Source of the DNA: Nannocystis exedens
GTDB taxonomy: Bacteria > Myxococcota_A > Polyangia > Nannocystales > Nannocystaceae
Assembly (NCBI RefSeq): GCF_002343915.1
Contig: NZ_NETK01000001.1
Span: 4,102,001 to 4,166,000 of the forward strand
Length of the DNA: 64,000 nt
Direction of reading: 5' to 3'
The notes below the pieces were generated by a model. That model made no database searches. It was not told the origin of the DNA and saw nothing but the letters and a program-made list of their open reading frames with translations. Below, one piece after another: positions 39,380-47,733 of this stretch (positions are counted from its first letter, which is position 1; every line of letters begins with the position of its first letter). The position numbers were made by a program, and so were the translations under genes.

Positions 39380-41074
39380 TTGCAACGCCGCTCGACGCGT
39401 CCGCTCCTCTCGTTCAGCGCCCTCGCGCTCGTCCTCGCCGGCTGCAGCGACACAGGAGGCCGCGAATCGAGCACCGAGGCGACGGGCGTCACCTCGGCCG
39501 GCAGCAACAGCAGCCCGACGGTGAGCACCACCGTGTCGCCGTCGACCACCGCTGGCCCGACCGACGGGACCGGCGGCGAGACCGGGTCGACCAGCGAGGC
39601 CGCGCCGACCACCGACGGCGTCGACAGCACCGGGCACAACACCAAGCTCGACATCGGCGGCCTGCCCGACTTCGGCGACGACACCGGCGACGAGGAGCCG
39701 CTGCCGCTGACGTGCGAGAACATCGCCATGCAGGCCGCGACCAGCGTCGGCTGCGAGTTCTGGGGCGTCGACCTGCCGATGCTGCAGTACAACGAGATGG
39801 CCTACGGCATCAGCGTCGGCAACATGTCCGAAGCGCCAGCCATGGTCACGATCGAGGATTTGCGCGGCCCGAACGGCACGTTGCGGGTCGTCACCCAGTT
39901 CGAGGTCGCGCCCAAGCAGAGCCAGCTCGTCAAGATCAACGGCCAGGACGGCGTCGTCGCCGGCGACCACAAGGTCGCGCCGCAGGGCATCACCCCGGCG
40001 GCGGCGTTCCGCGTGACGTCGACGGTCCCGGTCACGGCGATGCAGATCAACCCGGTGGGCGGCGGCCCCTCGCACGTCGCCGAGGCCAGCCTGCTGCTGC
40101 CGCGGCAGGCGCTGGCGACCTCGCACTTCGCCACCTCGTACGCGTGGGACTACGGCACGTGGACGGTGGTCGTCGCGGTCGAGGACGGCACCACGATCAC
40201 CACCTCGACCGGCGACGCCGCGCTCGACGCCTTCGACGCCTGGACATTCCTGCCGAACGACGACACGAACGCCTTCTTCGTCGGCTCGGACAAGCCGGTG
40301 GCCGTGTTCTCGGGCACCGACTGCGTGCTGATCCCCGGGAACCCCTGGTACGCCTGCGACCACCTCGAGGAGCAGATGGTCCCGCTCGCGTCGTGGGGCA
40401 CCAGCTACGTCGGCGCCCGCCACCCGCAGCGCGTGCCCGAGATCAACCCCACGCCCGAGGAGGTGCGCTGGCGGGTCGTCGGCGCCGTCGACGGCACCAC
40501 CGTGCAATTGCAGCCGCCGCAGCCCGGCGTCGGCGGGATGATCAACATCGCCAAGGCCGGCCAGATCGTCGAGTTCGCCAGCACCGAGAGCTTCGTCGCC
40601 ACCGGCGACCAGCCGTTCATGCTCATGCAATTCATGACCGGCTGCTACAACGTGATCAAGACCACCAACGCCCCCAACAGTTGCAGCCAGGGCCCGACCG
40701 GCGACCCCTACATGATCCAGGTGCCGCCGATCGAGCAATGGATGACGGCGCTGCCGTTCCTCACCGACACCTCCTATCCGCGCGACTTCGCCATCATCAT
40801 GCGCGAGGCCGGCACCGTCGTCGAGCTGGCTTGCCTCGGCGTGGTCCCCGACGACCACTTCACCGCGATCGCCGGCACCAGCTACGAGGTCGGCTACGTC
40901 GAGCTCGACGACAACAGCGGCGAGGGCAACTGCGTCGACGGGGCCCACTTCATCAGCGCCGACGCCCCGATCGGCGTGATGGTCGCCGGCCTCGACTGGG
41001 CCACCTCCTACGGCTACCCCGGCGGCCTCAACTTCAAGTCGCTGTGGGTCCCGCCGACCGAGCCGCCCGGCTGA
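39380..41074 (+). CDS. IgGFc-binding-like lipoprotein
   Basis: A 564-residue lipoprotein. The start is a TTG at 39380, with GGAGG 8 nt upstream, giving MQRRSTRPLLSFSALALVLAGC (Cys22). A Thr/Ser-rich linker (about 25-105) is followed by a large beta domain like the IgGFc-binding N-terminal domain found in many myxobacterial surface proteins: PVTAMQINPVGGG, SYAWDYGTWTVVVAVEDGTTIT, FFVGSDKPVAVFSGTDCV, YVGARHPQRVPEI and WRVVGAVDGTTVQL. It would sit on the cell surface and bind or adhere. No partner gene is evident; two palindromes follow the stop. Confidence 0.9.
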   Translation: MQRRSTRPLLSFSALALVLAGCSDTGGRESSTEATGVTSAGSNSSPTVSTTVSPSTTAGPTDGTGGETGSTSEAAPTTDGVDSTGHNTKLDIGGLPDFGDDTGDEEPLPLTCENIAMQAATSVGCEFWGVDLPMLQYNEMAYGISVGNMSEAPAMVTIEDLRGPNGTLRVVTQFEVAPKQSQLVKINGQDGVVAGDHKVAPQGITPAAAFRVTSTVPVTAMQINPVGGGPSHVAEASLLLPRQALATSHFATSYAWDYGTWTVVVAVEDGTTITTSTGDAALDAFDAWTFLPNDDTNAFFVGSDKPVAVFSGTDCVLIPGNPWYACDHLEEQMVPLASWGTSYVGARHPQRVPEINPTPEEVRWRVVGAVDGTTVQLQPPQPGVGGMINIAKAGQIVEFASTESFVATGDQPFMLMQFMTGCYNVIKTTNAPNSCSQGPTGDPYMIQVPPIEQWMTALPFLTDTSYPRDFAIIMREAGTVVELACLGVVPDDHFTAIAGTSYEVGYVELDDNSGEGNCVDGAHFISADAPIGVMVAGLDWATSYGYPGGLNFKSLWVPPTEPPG

Positions 41075-41091
41075 TTCGCGGTCGATTTGGA

Positions 41092-41163
41092 CGAGATGTC
41101 CCCCGGGACATCTCGCCCCCGCCGCGGCGACGTTATGGCAGCACATGTCCTGCGAGACATGTG
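41092..41163. repeat. Two perfect CATG palindromes after the stop
   Basis: CGAGATGTCC-CCCG-GGACATCTCG (41092-41115, 10-bp stem) begins 17 bp after the stop at 41074; CACATGTC-CTGCGA-GACATGTG (41142-41163, 8-bp stem) follows. The stems differ in sequence yet stay self-complementary, so base-pairing seems maintained. Confidence 0.8.
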
Positions 41164-41252
41164 GCCCGCGCCGACTCGCGAAGCGCCGCGTGCGTGAAAT
41201 CGCGGCGCGCAATGGTCCGCCGCGCGCCGCCGCCCTGCTAAAGTCGGGCGTG

Positions 41253-43085
41253 ATGCAGCCGGAAGTCTACGCCTGGGAGTTCGACATCCCCGTCGCCCGG
41301 CCCTCGCTGTGGGCCTTCGTGTCCGACACGGAGCGGCTCAACCGGCTCGCCGGCGTGTTCCCGGTCCACTATCAATACAAGCCGCTCGACACCGGCGGCA
41401 GCGAGGTCGTCGCCGAGGCGCGGGCGGCCGGGGTGCTGCTGCGATGGGTCGAGCGCCCGTGCGAATGGGTCGAGCCGGAGTACTTCCGCTTCACCCGCGA
41501 TTACAGCAAGGGGCCGTTCGTGCGCCTGGTGTCCGAGGTGCGCCTGCGCGACGGCGACCGGCCGGGCACCACGAGGCTGACGCACACGATCACCGTCACC
41601 CCGGGCCACTTCATGGGTCGCGTGCTCGCGCGCGTCGCCATCGGCGTGCAGACGCGGGCCGGCTTCGCCCGCGCCTACGCCCTGGCGCCGCAGTGGGCCG
41701 CGGGGCAAGAGCTGCCGGCGATCGGCAGCGAGCGCCTGCCGCCGCGCGGGTTCGCGGCCCGCGAGCTGCGGCGCGTGCTGGTCCCGCTGGCCCACCGCCT
41801 CGGCACCCCCGCGCTGGCCGAGCACCTGTCGCATCACCTGCTCGGCAAGCCCGACAGCGAGCTCGACAGCCTCGCGCCCCACGTGCTCGCAAGCGAGTGG
41901 CGGGTCGATCGCCGGCCGCTCTTGCGCCTGTTCCTCCACGCCACCAGGGCCGGGCTGTTCGCCCTCCAGTATCACCTCGTCTGCCCGTCGTGCCGGCGCA
42001 GCAAGGCCTCCGTCGCCTCGCTCGCCGACCTGCGTGAACACGGCCACTGCCCGAGCTGCAACATCCGCTTCGACGTCGACTTCGACCGCGCCGTCGAGGT
42101 CCGCTTCTCGCCCCGCCCGCTCGGCGTCGGCGACGACGCCGCCGAGTACTGCCACGCCGGCCCGCGCAACACCCCGCACCGCGTCGCCGGCTGGAACTTC
42201 GAGCCAGGTACTTCGAGACAGGTCGAGGCCCTGCTCGGCCCCGGCCGGCACCAGCTCGTCTCGCCGCAGGCCGGCTCGGTCTACTTCGACGTCGTCGACG
42301 AGCCCGACGCGCCGCGCGAGGCCGCCCTGACCCTCGCCACCGACGGCCTGTCCGGCGCGCCCGAGCGGATGCGGGCCGGGCCGGTGCGCCTGGTCGTCGA
42401 CAGCCGCTTCGGCGTGCCCGCCGAGTTGATGATCGCCCGCGCGCGCTGGGCCGACGACGCCGTCACCGTCGCCGAGCTGACGGCGATCCAGGAGTTCCGC
42501 GAGCTGTTCGGCGGCGAGCTCCTGGCCCCGGGCGCCGAGTTCTCGATCCAGAACATGGTGTTCCTGTTCACCGACCTGGTCGGCTCCACCGCGATGTACG
42601 AGCGGCTCGGCGACGCGGCCGCGTTCAGCCTGGTGCGCCGCCACTTCGACCTGCTCGCCGACATCTATTCGCAGCACGGCGGCGCGCTGGTGAAGACGAT
42701 CGGCGACGCGATCATGGCGGTGTTCCGCCGCGGCGACGACGCCCTCCGCGCCGCGCTGGCGATGCACGCGAAGATCCCCGGCCTCCGCGAGGTCGAGGGC
42801 GGCGCCGGCCTGGCCCTGCGGATCGGCCTCCACCGCGGCCCCTGCATCGCCATGACCGCCAACGACCGCATCGACTACTTCGGCACCACCGTCAACACCG
42901 CCGCCCGCGTGCAGGGCGTCGCCGGCGGCCACGAGGTCGCCCTCAGCCCGGCCATGCTCGAGCTGCCCGAGGTCCGCGCCGCCCTCGCCGAGACGAAGCT
43001 GCCCGCCCGCACCGAGGAGCTGAAGCTCAAGGGCCTGGTCGGGCGCCACGCGATCTCGATCGTCCAGGTGCCGCCGCCGGCGTGA
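41253..43085 (+). CDS. SRPBCC-zinc ribbon-class III adenylate/guanylate cyclase
   Basis: A 610-residue protein. Residues 1-140 look like an SRPBCC/START fold (VYAWEFDIPVARPSLWAFVSDTERLNRLAG). A middle region of the DUF5939 type holds a zinc-ribbon-like CPSCRRSK...CPSC (about 246-280). Residues 435-600 are a class III nucleotide cyclase: VFLFTDLVGSTAMYE with metal ligand D441, IGDAIMAVF with D485, and RIGLHRGPCIAMTANDRIDYFGTTVNTAARVQG. Both metal Asp residues are kept, so it is probably active and makes cAMP or cGMP. A cNMP-binding kinase lies at 53852. A GTG just before the ATG is an alternative start. Confidence 0.9.
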   Translation: MQPEVYAWEFDIPVARPSLWAFVSDTERLNRLAGVFPVHYQYKPLDTGGSEVVAEARAAGVLLRWVERPCEWVEPEYFRFTRDYSKGPFVRLVSEVRLRDGDRPGTTRLTHTITVTPGHFMGRVLARVAIGVQTRAGFARAYALAPQWAAGQELPAIGSERLPPRGFAARELRRVLVPLAHRLGTPALAEHLSHHLLGKPDSELDSLAPHVLASEWRVDRRPLLRLFLHATRAGLFALQYHLVCPSCRRSKASVASLADLREHGHCPSCNIRFDVDFDRAVEVRFSPRPLGVGDDAAEYCHAGPRNTPHRVAGWNFEPGTSRQVEALLGPGRHQLVSPQAGSVYFDVVDEPDAPREAALTLATDGLSGAPERMRAGPVRLVVDSRFGVPAELMIARARWADDAVTVAELTAIQEFRELFGGELLAPGAEFSIQNMVFLFTDLVGSTAMYERLGDAAAFSLVRRHFDLLADIYSQHGGALVKTIGDAIMAVFRRGDDALRAALAMHAKIPGLREVEGGAGLALRIGLHRGPCIAMTANDRIDYFGTTVNTAARVQGVAGGHEVALSPAMLELPEVRAALAETKLPARTEELKLKGLVGRHAISIVQVPPPA

Positions 43086-43090
43086 GCGGT

Positions 43091-43126
43091 GACATGTCTG
43101 AAAGGGCATGCCCTTTCGAACATGCC
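43091..43126. repeat. Overlapping palindromes after cyclase stop
   Basis: GACATGTCTG then the perfect 16-bp palindrome AAAGGGCATGCCCTTT (43101-43116) and CGAACATGCC. It starts 5 bp after the cyclase stop. A variant in which the centre is GGCATGCC. Confidence 0.75.
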
Positions 43127-43216
43127 TCCGCCGCCGCGGCGAACGCCTCGCCGCGTGCAGCCGCCGCTCCCAGGTGCTCCCGGGCGGATGTCGGTCATGT
43201 TGTCTCGTTGCAGTCC

Positions 43217-43972
43217 ATGCCACGAAACACCGCACCTCTCGAATTCAATCTCATCCTCGCGCTCTCGGCGGCCGCCTGCGGCGGGGAGTGGGACGAATCG
43301 GCGACGCCGCTCGCGGACACGAGCGCCGGCGTGCTCGCCCGCGCGGGTTCGGGCGATGCGCCCGACGCCCTCCCGGAGGCGATCGACGATTCGTGCGCGA
43401 CGCCACAATTCGTCGACGGCGCCGGCCCCGGCGAGCTGGTGCGCTGCGAGGGCCGGCTCGCCGATTCGTACTTCTACTTCGATCAGTGCAAGCTCACCTG
43501 CGGCAACCCCGTCAAGCAATCGGTCGAGGCGGTCGCCTTCCCCGGGGACGAGGAGGTCGGCGCCTGCTGCGAGGCGGGGGTGTCCGCCGAGGCGCTGGTG
43601 GCCGGCTGCAAGAGCGACTGCGCCCACGGGGCCTGCCTCGGCGCGCTCCTCCGCTTCGACGAGCTGCTCGCCGATCCCGCGACCACCGCGCCGTGCGGCG
43701 TCCTCGCCGGCTGCAAGGCCCGCGTGATCGAGTCGCTCACCCACTATAAAAATTTTGTCGCCGCCAACTTCGCCGCCTGCGTCCAGGCCGTCGTCGACGA
43801 CGAACTGTTCCCGCTCGGCGAGCCTCCGTGCGGCCCCTTCGCCGGCTGCCTCAAGAGCGGCAGCCTCGAGCTGCATTGCGAGATCTCCGGCGTCCAGCAG
43901 GACGTCGTCCTCGAGCCCGTCTGCGAGCAGGCGCTGAACCAGCCGCCCGCGCCGGCTCCCGCCGATCCATGA
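43217..43972 (+). CDS. Cys-rich lipoprotein of unknown function
   Basis: A 251-residue protein. MPRNTAPLEFNLILALSAAAC gives a lipobox (Cys21). The mature part has about 18 cysteines in regular spacing: CATPQFV, LVRCEG, FDQCKLTCGN, GACCEAGVS, GCKSDCAHGACLG, APCGVLAGCKARV, AACVQAV, PPCGPFAGCLK, LHCEI, PVCEQ. Such disulfide-rich secreted proteins are frequent in myxobacteria and share the pattern with the proteins at 59088 and 4494. I recognise no enzyme motif. The frame is open back into the palindrome at 43091, but only the ATG at 43217 gives a signal peptide. Confidence 0.82.
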   Translation: MPRNTAPLEFNLILALSAAACGGEWDESATPLADTSAGVLARAGSGDAPDALPEAIDDSCATPQFVDGAGPGELVRCEGRLADSYFYFDQCKLTCGNPVKQSVEAVAFPGDEEVGACCEAGVSAEALVAGCKSDCAHGACLGALLRFDELLADPATTAPCGVLAGCKARVIESLTHYKNFVAANFAACVQAVVDDELFPLGEPPCGPFAGCLKSGSLELHCEISGVQQDVVLEPVCEQALNQPPAPAPADP

Positions 43973-44026
43973 CATGCTTGGAAGGACATGTCTTCGGGAG
44001 CATGCTCCTTCGAGCATGCTCTGTCG
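43971..44026. repeat. Palindrome cluster between convergent genes
   Basis: GACATGCTTGGAAGGACATG, then TCTTCGGG, then AGCATGCTC-CTTC-GAGCATGCT (43999-44020, perfect 9-bp stem). The cluster fills the 66-bp gap between the stop at 43972 (+) and the stop at 44039 (-), and begins on the stop codon itself. Confidence 0.8.
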
Positions 44027-44038
44027 CGCGGCTCCCGC

Positions 44039-46174
44039 TCACAGCTGCACGCCGAACACGAAGCCCGGCCACATCCGCATCTCGAGCCGGTCGAGCGGCT
44101 CACGGAAGACGACCCAGCCGTAGCCCATGCGCTTGCGCCCGCCTTCGAAGTCGAAGTCGACGTTGAGGGTCGGGCCGCCCCACACGGCGATCCGGCGCGT
44201 CGCCTGCCAGCCGAGGATGACCCGCAGGGTGCCGAGCAGCGAAGGGTTGGCGGTGAACTTGAATTGCGGGTGGGCCCAGTAGCTGCCGAGGTCGAGGTCC
44301 AGATAGAAGCTCTGCTTGATCGGGACGTGACCGCCGAAGCCGACGCCCGACATGAAGCCGCGGCCCTCGCCGGCCGGGTGGAGGCCGAGCGCCAGATACG
44401 AGTATGTGTATTTGGCGCGGAACTTGACCGCGAGGTTGAACGCCGCGAGGTCCGAGGTCCAGATGTCGGCGAACACGCCGCCCTTACGGGTCACGTTGAT
44501 CACCCCGACCTGTGCGTCGGCCTCGTCGGCGTAGTTGATCACGCCGATCTGCGCCCCGCTGACCTTGCCGCCGGCGACGCCGATCACCCCGATCTGGGCC
44601 CCGCGCGCCTCGCGGGTGACGTTGATGGGGCCGACCTGCACGCCCGCGACCGAGCGGGCCCAGTTGGCGCCGCCGACCGCCTGGATCCCGCGCATGTGCC
44701 CGCGGACGACGTTGACGCCGGCGGCCGCCTGCACGCCCTGGGCGTCGCCGCCGGTGACGTTGAAGCCGGCCGCGCCCTGGACCCCGCGCACGTCGCCGCG
44801 GACGATGTTGGCGCCGGCGGTCGACTGGAAGCCCCGGACGTTGCCGCCGACGTAGTTGACCCCCGCCGACAGCTGGACGCCGCGCACGTTCTCGTCGACC
44901 CAGTTGGCGCCGCTCGACAGCTCGACGCCGTCGATCATCGCCGCGCGGCCGAGGATCAGGTTGAGCGAGAAGTGGTTGATGACCTTGCGCTGCTTCTCGA
45001 TCTTGTTGGTCGTCAGCGGGTAGACGAAGCCGAACTGGATCGGCATGACGCGGTACTGCGACGGGTCGATCGGGACCTCGTCGCCGCGCATCGTGGTCAT
45101 CTCGGCGCCGACCTGCGACAGCTCCGAGCGCGTCAATTCGTTCTGCACGCCCGGGCGCACGTCGACGGTGCCGCGCCACATCTTCGCGCCGTCGTCGATC
45201 ACGATCGAGTAGCGCCCCGGCTCGAGCGCCAGCGACACCGCGCCGGCGCCGACGCCCTTGTACAGCTCGGCCGCCAGCCGGCCGTCGGCGTCGCGCACGT
45301 AGACCCGCCCGCCGACGCTCGAGTGGATGTCGAGCGTCGCGGTGGTCTCGCGCAGGTCGGTCATCACCAGGTCGCCGGTGCCGACCAGCTGGATGTCGTA
45401 GACCGGGTGCTGCGCCCGCCCCAGCGTCGTCTCGGTGCCCTTGAGCGTCTCGTCGAAGGCGAAGCGGTAGGCCTCGTGCAGCGTGACGCGACGGTCGCGG
45501 TTGACGTCGGCCGCGCCGCGCAGACCCGACACCAAATAATGCGTGAAGTAGGAGCCGCCGATCCGGTCCGACTCCTGCGCCGCCTCCTCGGCCGAGCTCG
45601 ACGTCAGGAACGCGTGGCCCTGGATATTCGGGTCGCCGGTCGACAGCGGCGGCCGCATCTTCCCGCCCTTCAGCCGCACGAACGCGCCCGACGAGCACGA
45701 GTCGAGCAGGCCGAGCCGGACCTGAGCGTCGACCGCGTGGATGAGCCCGCGCAGCTTCGGGTAGTCGATCTGCGACGCCCCGAGGTGAACCCCGCGGTCG
45801 TCGGCGTGCCCCGAATAATAGAAGAGGAACTGCACGCGCTCGCCGGCGGCCCGGGCCTTGGCGACGCGATCCTGGGCCCAGCGGAAGCCGTCGAGGAACT
45901 GGGTCGGGCTCGGATCGATCAAGACGAAGGAGTCGCGCCGGTCGATGCCGCCGACCTCGGCGAGCACCCGCGACAGCCCCTTGGCGTCGCTGCCGGCGTA
46001 GCGCAGCTTGACCCGGCCGGGTCCGCCGTCGTTGGCGCCGACGATCAGCGCGATCCGCCGCGTCTGGACCTGCGGCACCGGCACCGCGGCCGCGTCGTCG
46101 TACACCGGCTCGCGCGGGGCGACGGTCAGCGCGCTGCTCAGGGTGAGCGCGGCGAGCGAGGTCAGCGTGATCAT
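44039..46174 (-). CDS. Exported caspase-like protein with beta-solenoid repeats and barrel-like tail
   Basis: A 711-residue protein. A hydrophobic N-terminus (about 1-20) suggests export. Residues 38-270 are a caspase-fold domain: RIALIVGAND, H123 in YYSGHADDRG, C160 in LLDSCSSGAF, and an EF-hand-like loop DVNRDRRVTLHEAY (223-236). Residues 285-345 form a small beta domain. Residues 419-513 are six ~16-residue repeats of the type AGxNxVxGxVRGVQ, followed by shorter INV/GAQIGVI repeats to about 560, resembling LA_2272-type surface repeats. The C-terminus is aromatic and beta-rich, ending FVFGVQL, like an outer-membrane barrel. It is last in a coupled operon with a sigma factor (46974) and an anti-sigma-like gene (46171). 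Confidence 0.88.
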   Translation of the reverse strand: MITLTSLAALTLSSALTVAPREPVYDDAAAVPVPQVQTRRIALIVGANDGGPGRVKLRYAGSDAKGLSRVLAEVGGIDRRDSFVLIDPSPTQFLDGFRWAQDRVAKARAAGERVQFLFYYSGHADDRGVHLGASQIDYPKLRGLIHAVDAQVRLGLLDSCSSGAFVRLKGGKMRPPLSTGDPNIQGHAFLTSSSAEEAAQESDRIGGSYFTHYLVSGLRGAADVNRDRRVTLHEAYRFAFDETLKGTETTLGRAQHPVYDIQLVGTGDLVMTDLRETTATLDIHSSVGGRVYVRDADGRLAAELYKGVGAGAVSLALEPGRYSIVIDDGAKMWRGTVDVRPGVQNELTRSELSQVGAEMTTMRGDEVPIDPSQYRVMPIQFGFVYPLTTNKIEKQRKVINHFSLNLILGRAAMIDGVELSSGANWVDENVRGVQLSAGVNYVGGNVRGFQSTAGANIVRGDVRGVQGAAGFNVTGGDAQGVQAAAGVNVVRGHMRGIQAVGGANWARSVAGVQVGPINVTREARGAQIGVIGVAGGKVSGAQIGVINYADEADAQVGVINVTRKGGVFADIWTSDLAAFNLAVKFRAKYTYSYLALGLHPAGEGRGFMSGVGFGGHVPIKQSFYLDLDLGSYWAHPQFKFTANPSLLGTLRVILGWQATRRIAVWGGPTLNVDFDFEGGRKRMGYGWVVFREPLDRLEMRMWPGFVFGVQL

Positions 46175-46977
46175 GGCGACACCTTCTCGACCAGGAACGA
46201 GGACTGGGCCCAGCTCGCCGGCAACGCCAGCGGCCGCGTCGGCGCGTCGGCGAACGGCGCCACCATCTTGAGCGCCGCGACCACCCGTGCGGCGTCGATC
46301 GGCGCGTTCGCGGTGACGAACACGAACCGCTCGAAGTTCGGCGCCGCGTCGAGCTCGTAGGCCTGCGCCAGACGGACCGCCCCGCCCTGGCGCAGCGCCG
46401 TCGAGCCGCCGGCCTCGGCCGGGAAGTGCAGCGTCACCACCCCGGCGCCGTCGAGCGAGGCCACCACCCCGTGCGTCGCCCCGGCCGCGACGTAGCTGAC
46501 CTGAAGGACATCTCCGGCCCCGGCCCGCGCCGGCGCCCGCAGCTGCTCGGTCGCCTCGCCGACCTGGCGGTGGACCACCAGGTGCGAGGCCAGCCCCTTG
46601 ATCCGAACATCGCCCCGGACGCCGTCGGGAGATTCCCCTTGAGACATGTCTCCGAAGACAGATGGCTCCGCCGTCGGCGCCTCGGGGTCGCCCGGGCGCA
46701 GCATCACGATCGCCACCGCCGCGGCCGCGGCCGCCGTCGGCAGGCCGAACCACCACGCCGCGTGGCGCTGGCGGTGCGCGCGGGCCTCGGCCCTCCGCTG
46801 ACCGACCCGACGCCCGACCTCGGCGGCCACCGCCGCGGCCGGGTGCGCGGCCAGGATCGCCGCGTTCGAGGCCCGCAGCGCCGCCAGCTCGGCCTCGTCG
46901 ATCACCCCCGCGCGCTCGCCGGCCGCGATCTCCTCGACGTGCAGCGCCGGTCGATTCCTCCTGCCCGTGTCGCTCAT
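46171..46977 (-). CDS. Single-pass membrane protein, anti-sigma-like with DUF4384-like domain
   Basis: A 268-residue protein. A helical cytosolic N-terminus (about 1-70: HVEEIAAGERAGVIDEAELAAL) is followed by one membrane helix (WWFGLPTAAAAAAVAIVML, about 75-95). The outer part (about 140-265) resembles DUF4384: VLQVSYVAAGATHGVVASLDGAGVVTLHFPAEAGG. The topology and position right after an ECF sigma gene fit an anti-sigma factor, though no zinc-binding HxxxCxxC is seen. Its start overlaps the sigma stop (ATGA) and its stop overlaps the caspase start (ATGA). An in-frame palindrome lies at 46641. Confidence 0.75.
   Translation of the reverse strand: MSDTGRRNRPALHVEEIAAGERAGVIDEAELAALRASNAAILAAHPAAAVAAEVGRRVGQRRAEARAHRQRHAAWWFGLPTAAAAAAVAIVMLRPGDPEAPTAEPSVFGDMSQGESPDGVRGDVRIKGLASHLVVHRQVGEATEQLRAPARAGAGDVLQVSYVAAGATHGVVASLDGAGVVTLHFPAEAGGSTALRQGGAVRLAQAYELDAAPNFERFVFVTANAPIDAARVVAALKMVAPFADAPTRPLALPASWAQSSFLVEKVSP
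46641..46652. repeat. In-frame GAGACATGTCTC palindrome
   Basis: A perfect 12-bp palindrome with neighbouring CCGAAGACAG, inside the linker after the membrane helix of the anti-sigma-like protein. It is translated as part of FGDMSQGE. A linker is a place where an insertion would be tolerated. Confidence 0.55.
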
Positions 46978-47456
46978 GCGGCCCCCTCTCGCGCCATCAC
47001 GCCGGCGCGCAGCGTCCGGAGCCGCTTGCGGACCCCCGAGACCGACATCCCGACGCTCTCGGCGACCTCCTCGAGCGTCATGCCGTCGACCAGGTGCATC
47101 ACCGCCATGGTCCCGGTCGACACCGGCTCGCGCGCGAACATCTTGTCGAGCACCACCCGCGCCACCCCGCGCGACTCGGCGTCGTCGAGCGCGGCGATCT
47201 CCGCCAGCAGCTCCGACTGCGGGTCCTCGGGCCGCCGCCTGCGCGAGCGGATCTTGTTGAGGCATACGTTGGTGGCGATCCGCCACAACAAGCTGCACGC
47301 GCCCTTGTCGACCAGGCGCTCGCGGTGCACCAGTAGTTGTACGAAGACATCGTGCATGGCATCCACCGCCTGCTGCTCGTCGCGCAGCAAGCTCCGGCAG
47401 CGGCGCAGGACCATCGGTCCGTGGCGCTTGTAGGTCTCCTCGACGTCGATGGCCAT
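46974..47456 (-). CDS. ECF-type RNA polymerase sigma factor
   Basis: A 160-residue sigma factor: MAIDVEETYKRHGPMVLRRC. Region 2 has LRDEQQAVDAMHDVFVQLLVH and CSLLWRIATNVCLNKIRSRRR; region 4 has MAVMHLVDGMTLEEVAESVGMSVSGVRKRLRTLR. It is first in a three-gene operon with 4-bp overlaps, so it probably drives the caspase-containing operon under control of the next gene. The ATG at 47456 is chosen over the open frame to 47486. An A9 run on this strand (47528-47520) lies ~65 bp upstream and may act as an UP element. Confidence 0.9.
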   Translation of the reverse strand: MAIDVEETYKRHGPMVLRRCRSLLRDEQQAVDAMHDVFVQLLVHRERLVDKGACSLLWRIATNVCLNKIRSRRRRPEDPQSELLAEIAALDDAESRGVARVVLDKMFAREPVSTGTMAVMHLVDGMTLEEVAESVGMSVSGVRKRLRTLRAGVMAREGAA

Positions 47457-47733
47457 CAGCCCCCGCTCGCCTCGACCCTCCAACACCGCCCGCGGCCGGG
47501 CCCGTCACTGCATCGATGATTTTTTTTTGCCCCGTCGGGCGGGCGAGCGCGCGGAGCCGCGCCGACGTCGCCGCCCGCGCCCCGGCGCCCGCCCGGGCGA
47601 GCGCCTGTGAGGGACCGCCCAGCCCCCCCGTTCGCGCCGCGCGCCATGGCGGGATGATTGTCCAGGCGCACACCGCCTCGCAAGGGCGACGCAGGCGGTG
47701 ACACTTCTGCGGCCGCGCGGTGTTCGAGGTCGC

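Noticed and set aside
39221..41212. 663-codon minus-strand open frame
   Set aside because: Antisense of the IgGFc-binding-like lipoprotein, which has a signal peptide and domain matches.
47520..47528. T9 run as an intrinsic terminator
   Set aside because: It lies between divergent genes, with no gene ending there and no stem before it; an A-rich promoter element on the other strand is likelier.
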